From: Streptomyces sp. NBC_01716 | Lineage (GTDB): Bacteria; Actinomycetota; Actinomycetes; Streptomycetales; Streptomycetaceae | Direction of reading: 5' to 3' | Assembly (NCBI RefSeq): GCF_036248275.1 | Contig: NZ_CP109181.1 | Span: 930,001 to 994,000, forward strand | Length of the DNA stretch: 64,000 bases | Shown here: positions 8,573 through 18,294 of the stretch, in pieces | Layout of the letters: each line of letters begins with the position of its first letter | Position numbering within the stretch: the stretch's first letter is position 1 | Notes under the pieces: generated by a model | The model's database searches: none | Told to the model about the DNA's origin: nothing | What the model saw: the letters and a program-made list of their open reading frames with translations, nothing else | Translations under genes and position numbers: made by a program

Positions 8573-9568
8573 ATGCGTATCAAGCGCATCTTCGGGATCT
8601 TTATCGCGACATCCACCCTTGCGTCACTCGCCGCCTGCTCGGTATCCACCAGCCCCGGTGGCACCGACGGCGGAGGCAAGAAGGCCACCGGCGACCTGTC
8701 CATCGGCTTCAGCCAGGCGACCCAGCAGTCACCGTTCTACGTGCAGCTGCGCACCGGAGCCGAGCAGGCCGCGAAGAAGGCCGGCGCCAAGCTCAACTTC
8801 GCCGATGCCGGCGATGACGTGACCAAGCAGAACAACGACATCCAGGACCTGATCACGCGCGGCGTCGACGTGCTGCTGATAAACCCGGTGGACCCCAAGG
8901 GCGTCAAGGCGGGTCTCGCCGCCGCGAAGGCCGCGGGCATCCCGGTCGTCACCGTCGACCGTCCGGTGCCCTCGGGCGGCGCCGCGTCCCACGTCGGCCG
9001 GGACAACAAGGAGATGGGCCGGCTCGTCGGGGAGCAGGTCGCCAAGGCGATGGGCGCCCAGGGCGGCAAGATCCTTGAGATCAAGGGTGACGCGGGTGGC
9101 GCGGTCGCCCGCGACCGCAGCGCCGGCTTCCACGAGGCCGTGGCCGGGAACAGCAAGATCAAGATCGTCGCCGGGCCCTACTGCGACTACATCCGTTCCA
9201 AGGCCGTCACCGCCACTCAGGACCTCCTCCAGACGAACTCCGACGTCAAGGCGGTCTACGCCCACAACGACGACATGGCTCTCGGGGCGCTCCAGGTGCT
9301 CAAGGAGAACAACCGCGGCGACGTGATGGTCGCGGGGGTCGACGGCCTGATGGAGGCGGTGAAGTCCATAGCCGCCGACGGTCCGTATGTCGCCACGGCC
9401 CTCAACGACCCGATCTCCCTCGGTGGCACGGCCGTGCGGACGGCCCTCGATGTCCAGGCGGGCAAGAAGGCCCCCGCGTCCGTCGACGCCGGGACCGGTC
9501 TCGTCGACCGGGACAACGCCGCCAAGTACACCGGCTCCACCACGTTCGCCCTCGCGGGCAAGGAATGA
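8573..9568 (+). CDS. Sugar ABC transporter substrate-binding lipoprotein, RbsB family
   Basis: 331 residues. The signal peptide ends in the lipobox LASLAAC (Cys22), so the protein is a membrane-anchored lipoprotein. The mature part has the RbsB/type I periplasmic-binding fold: SIGFSQATQQSPFYVQL at the first strand, INPVDPKG, VDRPVPSG, HNDDMALGALQVL and GVDG. AGGAGG lies 6 nt before the ATG. It starts a nine-gene co-directional operon and delivers the substrate to the ATPase and permease encoded at 13260-15832. The ligand is unknown; the fold favours a pentose, deoxysugar or polyol. Confidence 0.9.
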   Translation: MRIKRIFGIFIATSTLASLAACSVSTSPGGTDGGGKKATGDLSIGFSQATQQSPFYVQLRTGAEQAAKKAGAKLNFADAGDDVTKQNNDIQDLITRGVDVLLINPVDPKGVKAGLAAAKAAGIPVVTVDRPVPSGGAASHVGRDNKEMGRLVGEQVAKAMGAQGGKILEIKGDAGGAVARDRSAGFHEAVAGNSKIKIVAGPYCDYIRSKAVTATQDLLQTNSDVKAVYAHNDDMALGALQVLKENNRGDVMVAGVDGLMEAVKSIAADGPYVATALNDPISLGGTAVRTALDVQAGKKAPASVDAGTGLVDRDNAAKYTGSTTFALAGKE

Positions 9569-9678
9569 CACCGAGTCCCACCCCGGCGGCCGGGTCTCAC
9601 CGTGGCCCCGGCCTCCGCCCCCTTCCCGAACCGGCTTCCGGACCCGTCCCAGGATCCACACGAGAAAGCGACACGAAC

Positions 9679-10740
9679 ATGCCGCAGACCATGCGAGCCG
9701 CCCTGCTGCACGCCCCGGGCGACATCCGCGTCGAGGAGGTGCCGGTACCGGAACCGGCACCCCGGGAGGCGCTCGTCCGCGTCGCCGCCTGCGGAGTCTG
9801 CGGCTCCGACATACCGAGGATGCTGCGGCCCGGCGGCGCGTACCACCTCCCGCTCATCTGCGGCCACGAGTTCTCCGGCCATGTGGTGGCGCTGGGCGCC
9901 GAGCTGGCCGCCGCCGGCACGGTCAAGGAGGGCGACCTGGTGGCCGTACCGCCGCTGGTCCCCTGCCGCCGCTGCGCACCCTGCTCCCAGGGCCACTTCA
10001 GCCTCTGCGAGGACTACGACTACTTCGGCAGCAGGCGCGCCGGTGCCTACGCCGAGTACGTCGCGGTTCCGGAGGGCAACCTCATGGTCCTGCCCGCCGA
10101 CCTCGACCCCCGCGCCGCCGCGATGCTCGACCCCGCGGCCATCGCCCTGCACGCCATCTGGCGCACCAAGCTGCGTACCGGACACCGGGTCGCCGTTGTC
10201 GGCGCGGGACCGATCGGGCTGTTCGCCGTCCAGTGGGCGCGGCTCGCCGGGGCGAGCGAGGTGCTGTCGATCGATGTGAGCGAGCAGAAGGCGGCGATGG
10301 CCCTGGAGGCCGGCGCCACCCACACCGCCACCACGCCCGAGCAGGCCACCGAACTGGCGGGCCCCGGCTACGACGTGATCATCGAGTCCGCCGGCGTACC
10401 GGCCACCGCCGACCAGGCCGTCGCCCTCGCCGCCCGGCACGGCCAGGCCGTCTTCATCGGGATTCCGCACGACCCGGTGGTGCTGCCCAAGTCCACCTTC
10501 AGCAGCTTCCTGCGCCGCGAGGTCACCCTCCACGGCGCCTGGAACTCCTTCTCCGCGCCCTTCCCCGGCGACGAATGGCGCACCGCCGCGCGCGCCATGG
10601 GCGACGGCAGTCTCCGCTGGAAATTTATGATCACTCACGAGCTGGGCCTGGACGACGTCTCGTCCACCCTGCACAGCCTCGGCGAGCGCTCCGTGTTCAG
10701 CTCCAAGGTTCTCTTCATGCCGAACGGAGACCGGCCATGA
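9679..10740 (+). CDS. Zinc-binding dehydrogenase, sorbitol/galactitol-phosphate dehydrogenase type
   Basis: 353 residues from ATG 9679; ATG 9691 is an alternative, and neither has a strong ribosome site. GroES half: CGVCGSDIPRM, GHEFSGHVVALG, and the structural-zinc cluster CRRCAPCSQGHFSLC. Rossmann half: VVGAGPIGLFAVQWARL. This subgroup of medium-chain dehydrogenases oxidises polyols or sugar alcohols, sometimes phosphorylated. It overlaps the next kinase gene by 4 bp (ATGA), so they are translationally coupled. Likely step: polyol to ketose before phosphorylation. Confidence 0.87.
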   Translation: MPQTMRAALLHAPGDIRVEEVPVPEPAPREALVRVAACGVCGSDIPRMLRPGGAYHLPLICGHEFSGHVVALGAELAAAGTVKEGDLVAVPPLVPCRRCAPCSQGHFSLCEDYDYFGSRRAGAYAEYVAVPEGNLMVLPADLDPRAAAMLDPAAIALHAIWRTKLRTGHRVAVVGAGPIGLFAVQWARLAGASEVLSIDVSEQKAAMALEAGATHTATTPEQATELAGPGYDVIIESAGVPATADQAVALAARHGQAVFIGIPHDPVVLPKSTFSSFLRREVTLHGAWNSFSAPFPGDEWRTAARAMGDGSLRWKFMITHELGLDDVSSTLHSLGERSVFSSKVLFMPNGDRP

Positions 10741-12248
10741 CGGCATTTCTCGCGATCGACCTGGGCACCGAGAGCGCCCGCGTCGCCGTGTACGGCGCGG
10801 GCGGCGCCGTGCTGGGGCAGAGCAGGAGCGGCTACCCCACGTCCTTCCCGCACCCCGGGTGGGCCGAGCAGGACCCCGAGAGCTGGTGGCGCGCGGTGGT
10901 GACCGCCACCAGGGCCGCGCTCGCCGAAGCCGGCTCGCCCCCGGTGACCGGTGTCGCGGTCGCCACCACCGCCTCCACCGTCGTCGTACTCGACGGCGAA
11001 GGGCGGCCGCTGCGCCCCGCACTGCTGTGGATGGACAGCCGCGCCAGTGCCGAATCGGCGCTGACCGCGCGGTCCGGCCACCCTGCCCTGCGGTACGCGG
11101 GCGGTTCCGACGCCGTCGAGTTCCTCGTACCCAAGGCCATGTGGCTGGCCAGGAACGAACCGGACACCTACCGCGCCGCCCGGCACATCTCGGAAGCCGT
11201 CGACTACCTCGTCTGGCGCCTCACCGGGGAGTGGACGGGCTCGCAGATGAACGCCGTCTGCAAGTGGAACTACGACCCGCACGGCGCCGGACTGCCCGAC
11301 GACCTCTACGCCGAGTTCGGCGTCCCCGATCTGCGGGACAAGCTTCCCGACCGGATCATCCCGGTCGGCGGCCCCATCGCCGGGGTCCGGCAGGAAGCCC
11401 GCGAGGAACTCGGCATCACCGGAAAGGCCGTGGTCTGCGCCGGGGGCATCGATGCCCATCTGTCGCTCCTCGCCGTGGGAGGCGCCAGGCCCGGCCGGGT
11501 GTCGGTCGTCTGCGGCACATCGACCGCCTTCGTCACCGAGATCGACGAACCGGTGTTCCCGCCCACCGTCTGGGGGCCCTATCCGGACGCCCTCAACGCC
11601 GGGCACTGGCTGGTCGAGGGCGGACAGGTCACCTCGGGATCCGTCCTGACCTGGGTCGGTGAACAGCTTCTGGGCCGGCCCCGCGCCGAACTGGCCGGAC
11701 TGATCAAGGAAGCCTCGGCCCTGCCGCCCCGTCAACACGGCCTCATGGTCCTCGACTACTTCATGGGCAACCGCACCCCGCTGCGCGACCCGCGGCTGCG
11801 CGGCGCGGTGCTCGGGCTGACCGTCGGCACCCGCCCCGAGGGGGTCTACCGGGCCGCGGTCGAAGGGGTCGCCTACGGCACCCGGCAGGTCCTCGACTCC
11901 TTCATCGACGGGGGTGTCCCGGTCGACGAGGTGTTCGTCTCCGGCGGAATCCGGCACAACCCGCTCTGGCTGCGTACCACGGCCGATGTCCTCGGCCGCC
12001 CGCTGCGCCTGGTGGCCGAGGACAACCTGACCCTGCGGGCCTGCGCGGTCGCCGCCGCCGTCGGCTCCGGCGAGGCGGCCTCGCTGACCGACGCGGCCGC
12101 GGGCTTCGCCCCCGAGGTACGGCTGGTCGAACCGGACCCCGCCCACCACGACACCTTCGAAGAGGGCTACGCGGACTACCGCGCCGCCACCGAAGCCACC
12201 CGCACGATCGCCCACCGGCTCAGCGCGCCGGACCGCGGGCACAGCTGA
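10737..12248 (+). CDS. FGGY-family carbohydrate kinase
   Basis: 503 residues. N-terminal phosphate motif FLAIDLGTESARVAVYG at 4-20; hinge LLWMDSRA; catalytic base candidate D239 in CAGGIDAHLSLLAVGG; C-terminal VFVSGGIRHNPLWLRTTADVLGRP, the adenosine-binding region. FGGY kinases phosphorylate ribulose, xylulose, glycerol, fuculose or autoinducer-2. The specificity is not deducible here; the operon context (polyol dehydrogenase before, DeoC-type aldolase after) suggests a deoxy- or keto-sugar. Confidence 0.88.
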   Translation: MTAFLAIDLGTESARVAVYGAGGAVLGQSRSGYPTSFPHPGWAEQDPESWWRAVVTATRAALAEAGSPPVTGVAVATTASTVVVLDGEGRPLRPALLWMDSRASAESALTARSGHPALRYAGGSDAVEFLVPKAMWLARNEPDTYRAARHISEAVDYLVWRLTGEWTGSQMNAVCKWNYDPHGAGLPDDLYAEFGVPDLRDKLPDRIIPVGGPIAGVRQEAREELGITGKAVVCAGGIDAHLSLLAVGGARPGRVSVVCGTSTAFVTEIDEPVFPPTVWGPYPDALNAGHWLVEGGQVTSGSVLTWVGEQLLGRPRAELAGLIKEASALPPRQHGLMVLDYFMGNRTPLRDPRLRGAVLGLTVGTRPEGVYRAAVEGVAYGTRQVLDSFIDGGVPVDEVFVSGGIRHNPLWLRTTADVLGRPLRLVAEDNLTLRACAVAAAVGSGEAASLTDAAAGFAPEVRLVEPDPAHHDTFEEGYADYRAATEATRTIAHRLSAPDRGHS

Positions 12249-12273
12249 CCGGGCATCGGACGAGGAGCGCCGG

Positions 12274-13233
12274 ATGACCAACATCGAGGACGAAGCCCTG
12301 CTCTACCAGGTCGCCTCCATGTACTACGAGCAGAACAGGACTCAGGAGCAGATCGGGGAGGAACTGCACTTCACCCGCTGGAAGGTCGGCCGCCTCCTCG
12401 CCGAGGCCCGTCAGGCGGGGATCGTACGGATCGAGGTCGTCCACCCCAAAGCGCGGGTGCGCGCACTGGAGGAGCGGCTGCGGGAGGTCTTCGGGCTGCG
12501 CGACGCCGTCGTGGTCACGGCCGACCGTACGGACGACGAGGAGGGACTGCGCGCGCGGGTGGCGGAGGCCGGGGCGGACTACCTCGCCAGGCTCAAGCCC
12601 TCGGTGCTGGGCGTGTCCTGGGGCCGCACGATGGACCTGCTCGCGGCCAGCCTCCATTCAGGCTGGGCGAAGGACGTCCACGTCGTACAGATCAACGGCG
12701 GGCTCAGCCGCTCCCGCACCCCCACCTCCGCGCAGGACATGGCCAGCCGGATCGCGCACTCGGCCCAGGGCACACTCAGCGTCCTGCCCGTTCCGTCCAT
12801 CGTGGAACAGGAGGCGACCCGGCGGCTCCTGGAGGGGGACAGCGCGGTCGCCGACGTCCTCACCCAGGCCGCCGCCGCTGACACCGTCCTGTTCAGCCCC
12901 GGTGGCATAGGCGCCGACTCGGTACTCGTCAGCTCCGGCTATCTCACCGCCGACGACCTGCGGGGGCTCGCCGAGGCCGGAGCCGTCGGCGATGTCGCGG
13001 GACGCTTCATCGACGCGCGGGGCGCCATCGTCGACCGGTCGCTGGACGACCGCACCCTCGGTCTCCCGCTGGAACACCTGCGCCACAGCGCCGTGTCGGT
13101 GGCCGTGGTCTCCGGCAGCGCCAAACACGCGGTGTGCGCGGCCGTGGTCTCCAGCGGGCTGTGCAACACCCTCGTCACCGACCACCACACCGCGTCCCAT
13201 CTGCTCAACCCGCAGCCGAGCGACGAGCTGTGA
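12274..13233 (+). CDS. SorC/DeoR-family sugar-binding transcriptional regulator
   Basis: 319 residues. N-terminal helix-turn-helix at about 10-50 (ALLYQVASMYYEQNRTQEQI, RWKVGRLLAEARQAGIVRI), then the SorC effector domain resembling phosphosugar isomerases (VSWGRTMDLLAA, GGLSRSRTPTSAQDMASRIA, SPGGIGADSVLVSSGYL). Relatives include SorC, DeoR of Bacillus and LsrR. It sits inside the operon rather than divergent from it, so autoregulation with the catabolic genes is likely. The inducer is probably the phosphorylated intermediate made by the FGGY kinase. Confidence 0.88.
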   Translation: MTNIEDEALLYQVASMYYEQNRTQEQIGEELHFTRWKVGRLLAEARQAGIVRIEVVHPKARVRALEERLREVFGLRDAVVVTADRTDDEEGLRARVAEAGADYLARLKPSVLGVSWGRTMDLLAASLHSGWAKDVHVVQINGGLSRSRTPTSAQDMASRIAHSAQGTLSVLPVPSIVEQEATRRLLEGDSAVADVLTQAAAADTVLFSPGGIGADSVLVSSGYLTADDLRGLAEAGAVGDVAGRFIDARGAIVDRSLDDRTLGLPLEHLRHSAVSVAVVSGSAKHAVCAAVVSSGLCNTLVTDHHTASHLLNPQPSDEL

Positions 13234-13259
13234 GTGCGCACAGCAGGAAGGGAGGGGCC

Positions 13260-14816
13260 ATGAGCCCTCAGGAATCCGACCGCCGGGGAACCGACCCCGA
13301 GATACCCCGCCTGACGATGCGCGGCATCGTCAAGCGCTTCCCCGGCACCCTCGCCAACGACGGGGCCGAGCTGATCGTGCGCCCGGGTGAGACGCACTGC
13401 CTGCTCGGCGAGAACGGCGCGGGCAAGAGCACCCTGATGAAGATCCTGGCCGGTTCCTACCGGCCGGACGAGGGCGAGATCCTCCTCGACGGTGAACCCG
13501 CCGTGCTCACCAGCCCGCAGGCCGGCCTGGCCGCGGGGATCGCCGTCATCTACCAGGAACTGGACCTCGTACCCGATCTGACCGTCGCCCAGAATCTCCT
13601 CCTCGGCCACGCGCCGTCCACGGGCCCGGTCATCCGTCGCAGAGAACGCGCCGAGCGCGCCCGCGCCGCCGTGGCCCGGGTCGGCGGGGACTTCTCCGTC
13701 CACACCCTCGTCCGCGATCTGCCCATCGCCGCACAACAGCTCACCGCGGTCGCCAAGGCACTCACCTCCGACGCACGCCTCATCGTCATGGACGAGCCGT
13801 CCGCGACCCTCGGCGAGAGCGACCTGCGCAAGGTGTTCGAAGTGATCCGCTCACTCACCGCTCAGGGCCGCTCCGTCATCTACATCTCGCACCGCCTGGA
13901 CGAGGTCATGGAGATCGGGGACCGCGCCACGGTGATGCGCGACGGCCGGTCGGTCGCCGTCCGGGACCTCGCCACCACCACCGTCGGCCAGTTGGTCGAC
14001 GACATGATCGGCGAGGCCCGGGAACTCGTCCGCCCCACCGAGCGGGCCCGGCCGCAGACACCGCCGCTGCTGGAGATCCACCGCGTGCACAGCCCCGGGC
14101 TGATCGACATCGCCGGCGTCGAGGTGCGGGCGGGCGAGATCGTGGGACTCGCGGGGCTGGGCGGCGCCGGCCGTACGACCCTGCTCAAGGCGCTGTTCGG
14201 GGACGCGCCGGCCACTGTCTCCGTCACCCTGGAAGGCGCCGCCGTACGGCTGGGCAGCCCCGCCGCGGCGGTACGGGCCGGACTCGCCCTGGTGCCGGAG
14301 AGCCGCAAGGAACAAGGGCTGATGCCGGGTCTGTCCGTCGGCCGCAACGCCGCTGTCACCGCGCTGGGCCGCCGGCCCTGGCTGCTGCCCCACCGCGTCG
14401 GCCGCAGGCTGGCCACACCGGTCCTCACCGGCCTCGGGGTGCGCTGCTCCTCGCCCGACCAACTGGTGGGCGAGCTGTCCGGCGGCAATCAGCAGAAGGT
14501 CGTGCTCGCCAAATGGATCACCAAGGGCGGGATACGTGTCCTGCTGCTCGACGAGCCCACCCGCGGCCTGGACGTGGGGGCCAAGGCCGACCTCTACCGG
14601 CAGGTGCGCCACCTCGCCGACCAGGGCGTGGCGGTGCTCCTGGCCAGCAGTGAGCTGAGCGAACTGACCTCCAACGCCGACCGTGTCTGGGTGTTGCACG
14701 AAGGCCGCAACGTGGCCTGCTTCGATCCGCGCACGACCGACGAGAACACCATCGCGCACACCGTCATCACCGGAGTCACCCCTACCGGAGTCACACCGAC
14801 TGGAGCACCCTCATGA
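13260..14816 (+). CDS. Sugar ABC transporter ATP-binding protein, RbsA type
   Basis: 518 residues with two fused nucleotide-binding domains. The first has Walker A GENGAGKST at 50-58, IYQELDLVPDLTV as Q-loop, and MDEPSATL as Walker B. The second has a degenerate Walker A (GLGGAGRTT), as usual in RbsA/XylG/LsrA, signature LSGGNQQKVVLAKW and LLLDEPTRGLDVGAK. GGGAGG precedes the ATG. The C-terminus ends in a short GVTPTGVTPTG repeat. It energises the permease that follows with a 4-bp overlap. Confidence 0.92.
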   Translation: MSPQESDRRGTDPEIPRLTMRGIVKRFPGTLANDGAELIVRPGETHCLLGENGAGKSTLMKILAGSYRPDEGEILLDGEPAVLTSPQAGLAAGIAVIYQELDLVPDLTVAQNLLLGHAPSTGPVIRRRERAERARAAVARVGGDFSVHTLVRDLPIAAQQLTAVAKALTSDARLIVMDEPSATLGESDLRKVFEVIRSLTAQGRSVIYISHRLDEVMEIGDRATVMRDGRSVAVRDLATTTVGQLVDDMIGEARELVRPTERARPQTPPLLEIHRVHSPGLIDIAGVEVRAGEIVGLAGLGGAGRTTLLKALFGDAPATVSVTLEGAAVRLGSPAAAVRAGLALVPESRKEQGLMPGLSVGRNAAVTALGRRPWLLPHRVGRRLATPVLTGLGVRCSSPDQLVGELSGGNQQKVVLAKWITKGGIRVLLLDEPTRGLDVGAKADLYRQVRHLADQGVAVLLASSELSELTSNADRVWVLHEGRNVACFDPRTTDENTIAHTVITGVTPTGVTPTGAPS

Positions 14817-15832
14817 GCACATCCACTACGGTGGCCGACCCCAAAGAGGCCCCCGACGACCGGAACCCGCGGACCGCGTCCACCCGGCGGCGCGGCCTGG
14901 ACCTCGTCGTCAAGTTCAATCTGGTGCTCGTCTTCCTGGCCCTGTGCGTGGTCGCGAGTCTGCTCGCCCCCGAGTTCCTGACCACCCGCAACATGTCCAA
15001 CCTGCTTCAGCAGTCGGCGCTGACCGGCATCGTCGCCATCGGGATGACCATGGTCATCCTCACCGCCGGGATCGATCTCTCGGTGGGCAGCGTCGCCGCC
15101 TTCGGCGGGATGACCGTCGCCCTGCTGATCGACAAGGACATCAACTTCGTGCTGGCCATCGCCGCCAGCCTCGCCGCGGGTGCCCTGTTCGGCGCGATCA
15201 TGGGCGGGCTCTCCGCCTATCTGTCGCTGCCCGCGTTCATGACCACCCTCGCCGGACTGACGGCCATCCGCGGACTGACCTATCTGCTGACGGACGGCGA
15301 GCCCGCCGGCGGCGACATCCCGCACTCCTTCCAGCTCCTGGGCGGCGGATTCGTCGGTCACATACCGATCGTCGGTCTCATCTTCGTGGCGGTCACCGTC
15401 GTCGCCGGACTGGTCCTGCGCGGCACCACGTTCGGCGAGTACGTCTACGCCGTCGGCAGCAACAAGGAAGCCGCCCGGCTCTCGGGTCTGCCGGTACGAG
15501 GCGTGATCACCGCGGTCTTCGCCATCTCCGGCACGCTGTCCGCCCTGGCGGGGGTGCTGCTGACCTCCCGTCTCACCATCGGCCAGCCGACGGCGTTCAG
15601 CGGTCTCGAACTGGACGCCATCGCGGCGGTCGTACTCGGCGGCACCAATCTCTTCGGCGGGCGCGGCGGGGTGATGGGCACCTTCGTCGCCGTGCTGCTG
15701 CTGTCGGTGCTGCGCAACCTCTGCAATCTGATGGGCCTGGGCTCGTTCTTCCAGATGGTCGTCACCGGTCTGATCCTCGTGGTCGCGCTCGTCCTCAACA
15801 TGCTCATAGAGAAGCGAGGCTCCCGTGCCTGA
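14813..15832 (+). CDS. Sugar ABC transporter permease, RbsC type
   Basis: 339 residues, mostly hydrophobic, with about 8-10 membrane helices. Family marks: QQSALTGIVAIGMTMVILTAGIDLSVGS, the EAA-like AVGSNKEAARLSGLPV, and LDAIAAVVLGGTNLFGGRG. Only one permease gene is present, so it probably acts as a homodimer as RbsC does. It overlaps the ATPase gene (ATGA) and the aldolase gene (8 bp). Confidence 0.92.
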   Translation: MSTSTTVADPKEAPDDRNPRTASTRRRGLDLVVKFNLVLVFLALCVVASLLAPEFLTTRNMSNLLQQSALTGIVAIGMTMVILTAGIDLSVGSVAAFGGMTVALLIDKDINFVLAIAASLAAGALFGAIMGGLSAYLSLPAFMTTLAGLTAIRGLTYLLTDGEPAGGDIPHSFQLLGGGFVGHIPIVGLIFVAVTVVAGLVLRGTTFGEYVYAVGSNKEAARLSGLPVRGVITAVFAISGTLSALAGVLLTSRLTIGQPTAFSGLELDAIAAVVLGGTNLFGGRGGVMGTFVAVLLLSVLRNLCNLMGLGSFFQMVVTGLILVVALVLNMLIEKRGSRA

Positions 15833-16817
15833 CACCGCCGCCGTCCACGCCCAGACCTCACTCGCGGCCTCCGCCGCGGCCTCCTCCGCGACCAGCAACG
15901 CCGAGCTCCGCGCCTTCCTGCACGGACTGCCCGGCGTCGACGAGGCCGGTGTCCACGCCCGCGTGGCCGACCTGGCCACCCGCTCGGTCAAGACCACCGC
16001 CAAGGCGCACGCCATCGACCTGGCCATCCGCATGGTCGACCTGACCACGCTGGAAGGCTCCGACACCCCCGGCAAGGTACGGGCCCTGTGCGCCAAGGCG
16101 CTGCTGCCCGACCCCGCCGACCGTACGGTCCCCCCGGTGGCCGCCGTCTGCGTCTATCCGGACCTCGTGCCCGTCGCCGTACAGGCCCTGCGTAACACCC
16201 CGGTCGGCGTCGCCTCGGTGGCCACCTCCTTCCCCGCGGGCCGGGCGCCGCTGGAGGTCAGGCTCCTCGACACCCGTCACGCCGTGGCCGACGGGGCGAC
16301 CGAGATCGACATGGTGATCGACCGGGGTGCCTTCCTCGCCGGTGACTACCGCAAGGTCTACGACGAGATCGTCGCCGTCAAAGAGGTCTGCGCCCGCCCG
16401 CACGGCGAGCCGGCCCATCTGAAGGTGATCCTCGAAACCGGCGAACTGCCCGGCTACGACGCCGTACGCCGGGCCTCGTGGCTCGCCATGCGCGCCGGCG
16501 CCGACTTCATCAAGACGTCCACCGGCAAGGTGTCGCCCGCCGCCACCCCGGCCGTCACCCTGGTCATGCTCCAGGCGGTACGCGACTTCCGCGCCGAGAC
16601 GGGCCGTCAGGTCGGTGTGAAACCCGCCGGAGGCATCCGCACCACCAAGGACGCGCTGCGCAACCTCGTGATGGTCGCCGAAACCGCGGGGTCCGACTGG
16701 CTCGACCCCCGCTGGTTCCGTATCGGTGCCTCCAGCCTGCTCAACGACCTGCTGATGCAGCGGGCGAAACTGACGACCGGCACATACCCCGGTCCCGACT
16801 ACTACTCCGTGGACTGA
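15825..16817 (+). CDS. deoC: Deoxyribose-phosphate aldolase (DeoC family)
   Basis: 330 residues from GTG 15825, overlapping the permease end. Class I aldolase: Schiff-base lysine K230 in DFIKTSTGK, second lysine K266 in GVKPAGGIRT, and D162 in EIDMVID, the triad of DeoC. The family cleaves 2-deoxyribose-5-phosphate to acetaldehyde and glyceraldehyde-3-phosphate. The adjacent aldehyde dehydrogenase could oxidise the acetaldehyde. The N-terminal 25-30 residues are an Ala/Ser-rich extension. A relative such as LsrF acts on a different phosphosugar, so the substrate is inferred. Confidence 0.88.
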   Translation: MPDTAAVHAQTSLAASAAASSATSNAELRAFLHGLPGVDEAGVHARVADLATRSVKTTAKAHAIDLAIRMVDLTTLEGSDTPGKVRALCAKALLPDPADRTVPPVAAVCVYPDLVPVAVQALRNTPVGVASVATSFPAGRAPLEVRLLDTRHAVADGATEIDMVIDRGAFLAGDYRKVYDEIVAVKEVCARPHGEPAHLKVILETGELPGYDAVRRASWLAMRAGADFIKTSTGKVSPAATPAVTLVMLQAVRDFRAETGRQVGVKPAGGIRTTKDALRNLVMVAETAGSDWLDPRWFRIGASSLLNDLLMQRAKLTTGTYPGPDYYSVD

Positions 16818-16833
16818 AAGGGACCAGGCACGC

Positions 16834-18294
16834 ATGTCCGACAGCAAGCTCAGCACGCTCGGTACGTTCGACTACGCACCCGCGCCCGAATCGAGGGCCG
16901 TGGTCTCCCTGCGGCCCGCGTACGGGCTCTTCATCGACGGAGAGTTCACCGAACCCGGTGACCACACCCTGGCCACCGTCAACCCCGCCGACGAGGAAGT
17001 CCTCGCCGAAGTGACCACGGCCAGCGACGAGGACGTGGACCGCGCGGTGGCGGCGGCCCGCCGCGCCTTCGAGGGCGTCTGGTCCAGGACCAGCCCCTCC
17101 GAACGCGGCAAGTACCTCTACCGGATCAGCAGGATCATCCAGGACCGCGCCCGTGAGCTCGCCGTCCTGGAGTCCCTCGACAACGGCAAACCCATCAAGG
17201 AGAGCCGGGACTTCGACATCCCGACGGCCGCCGCCCACTTCTTCTACTACGCGGGCTGGGCCGACAAACTGTCCTTCGCCGTGCCCGGCGCGCCCCGGCC
17301 CCGGCCGCTCGGCGTCGCCGCGCAGGTCATTCCGTGGAACTTCCCGCTGCTGATGCTCGCGTGGAAGATCGCCCCGGCGCTCGCGGCCGGTAACACCGTC
17401 GTGCTCAAACCCGCCGAGACCACACCGCTGACCGCCCTGGTCTTCGCGGAGATCTGTCAGCAGGCCGGCCTGCCGCCCGGTGTCGTCAATGTCGTCACGG
17501 GCGCGGGCGCCACCGGCCGTGCCCTCGTCGCCCACCCCGGCACCGACAAGGTCGCCTTCACCGGCTCCACCGACGTTGGCAGGGAGATCGCCCGCACCGT
17601 CGCGGGGACCTCCAAGCGGGTCACCCTCGAACTCGGCGGCAAGGGCGCCAACATCGTCTACGAGGACGCCGCAGTAGACCAGGCCGTCGAGGGCATCGTC
17701 ACCGGGATCTTCTTCAACCAGGGGCATGTCTGCTGCGCGGGCTCCCGGCTGCTGGTTCAGGAGTCCGTCGCTGACGAGATCCTGCACCGGCTCAAGGAAC
17801 GCGTCGCCCGGCTGCGCCTCGGTGACCCGCTGGACAAGAACACCGACATCGGCGCCGTCAACTCCGCCGCCCAGCTCGCCCGTATCCAGGACCTCGCGCG
17901 GGCCGGCCGGGAGGAGGGCGGTGAGGGCTGGTCCCCGGACTGTCAACTGCCCTCCAGGGGCTACTGGTTCGCCCCGACCATCTTCACCGGCGTCACCCAG
18001 GCGCACCGGATCGCCCGCGAGGAGATCTTCGGACCGGTGCTGTCCGTGCTGACGTTCCGCACCCCCGAGGAGGCCGTCCAGAAGGCGAACAACACCCCGT
18101 ACGGACTGTCCGCCGGCGTCTGGACGGAGAAGGGCAGCCGGATGCTGTGGACGGCGAACCGGCTGCGCGCCGGGGTGATCTGGGCGAACACCTTCAACAA
18201 ATTCGATCCCGCCAGCCCCTTCGGCGGCTACCGCGAGTCCGGTTACGGGCGCGAGGGCGGACGGCACGGACTGGAGGCGTACCTCAATGGCTGA
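16834..18294 (+). CDS. Aldehyde dehydrogenase
   Basis: 486 residues, full length for the ALDH superfamily. N169 in IPWNFP, general-base E266 in TLELGGKGANIV, and nucleophile C300 in FFNQGHVCCAGSR are all present; FTGSTDVGR is the NAD-binding turn, and FGGYRESGYGREGG marks the C-terminus. It probably oxidises the short aldehyde released by the upstream aldolase. It overlaps the half-length homologue by 8 bp. Confidence 0.9.
   Translation: MSDSKLSTLGTFDYAPAPESRAVVSLRPAYGLFIDGEFTEPGDHTLATVNPADEEVLAEVTTASDEDVDRAVAAARRAFEGVWSRTSPSERGKYLYRISRIIQDRARELAVLESLDNGKPIKESRDFDIPTAAAHFFYYAGWADKLSFAVPGAPRPRPLGVAAQVIPWNFPLLMLAWKIAPALAAGNTVVLKPAETTPLTALVFAEICQQAGLPPGVVNVVTGAGATGRALVAHPGTDKVAFTGSTDVGREIARTVAGTSKRVTLELGGKGANIVYEDAAVDQAVEGIVTGIFFNQGHVCCAGSRLLVQESVADEILHRLKERVARLRLGDPLDKNTDIGAVNSAAQLARIQDLARAGREEGGEGWSPDCQLPSRGYWFAPTIFTGVTQAHRIAREEIFGPVLSVLTFRTPEEAVQKANNTPYGLSAGVWTEKGSRMLWTANRLRAGVIWANTFNKFDPASPFGGYRESGYGREGGRHGLEAYLNG

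Noticed and set aside
9387..10736. Upstream extension of the FGGY kinase frame
   Set aside because: The frame is open through the binding-protein and dehydrogenase genes, but kinase homology begins exactly at ATG 10737, which overlaps the preceding stop.
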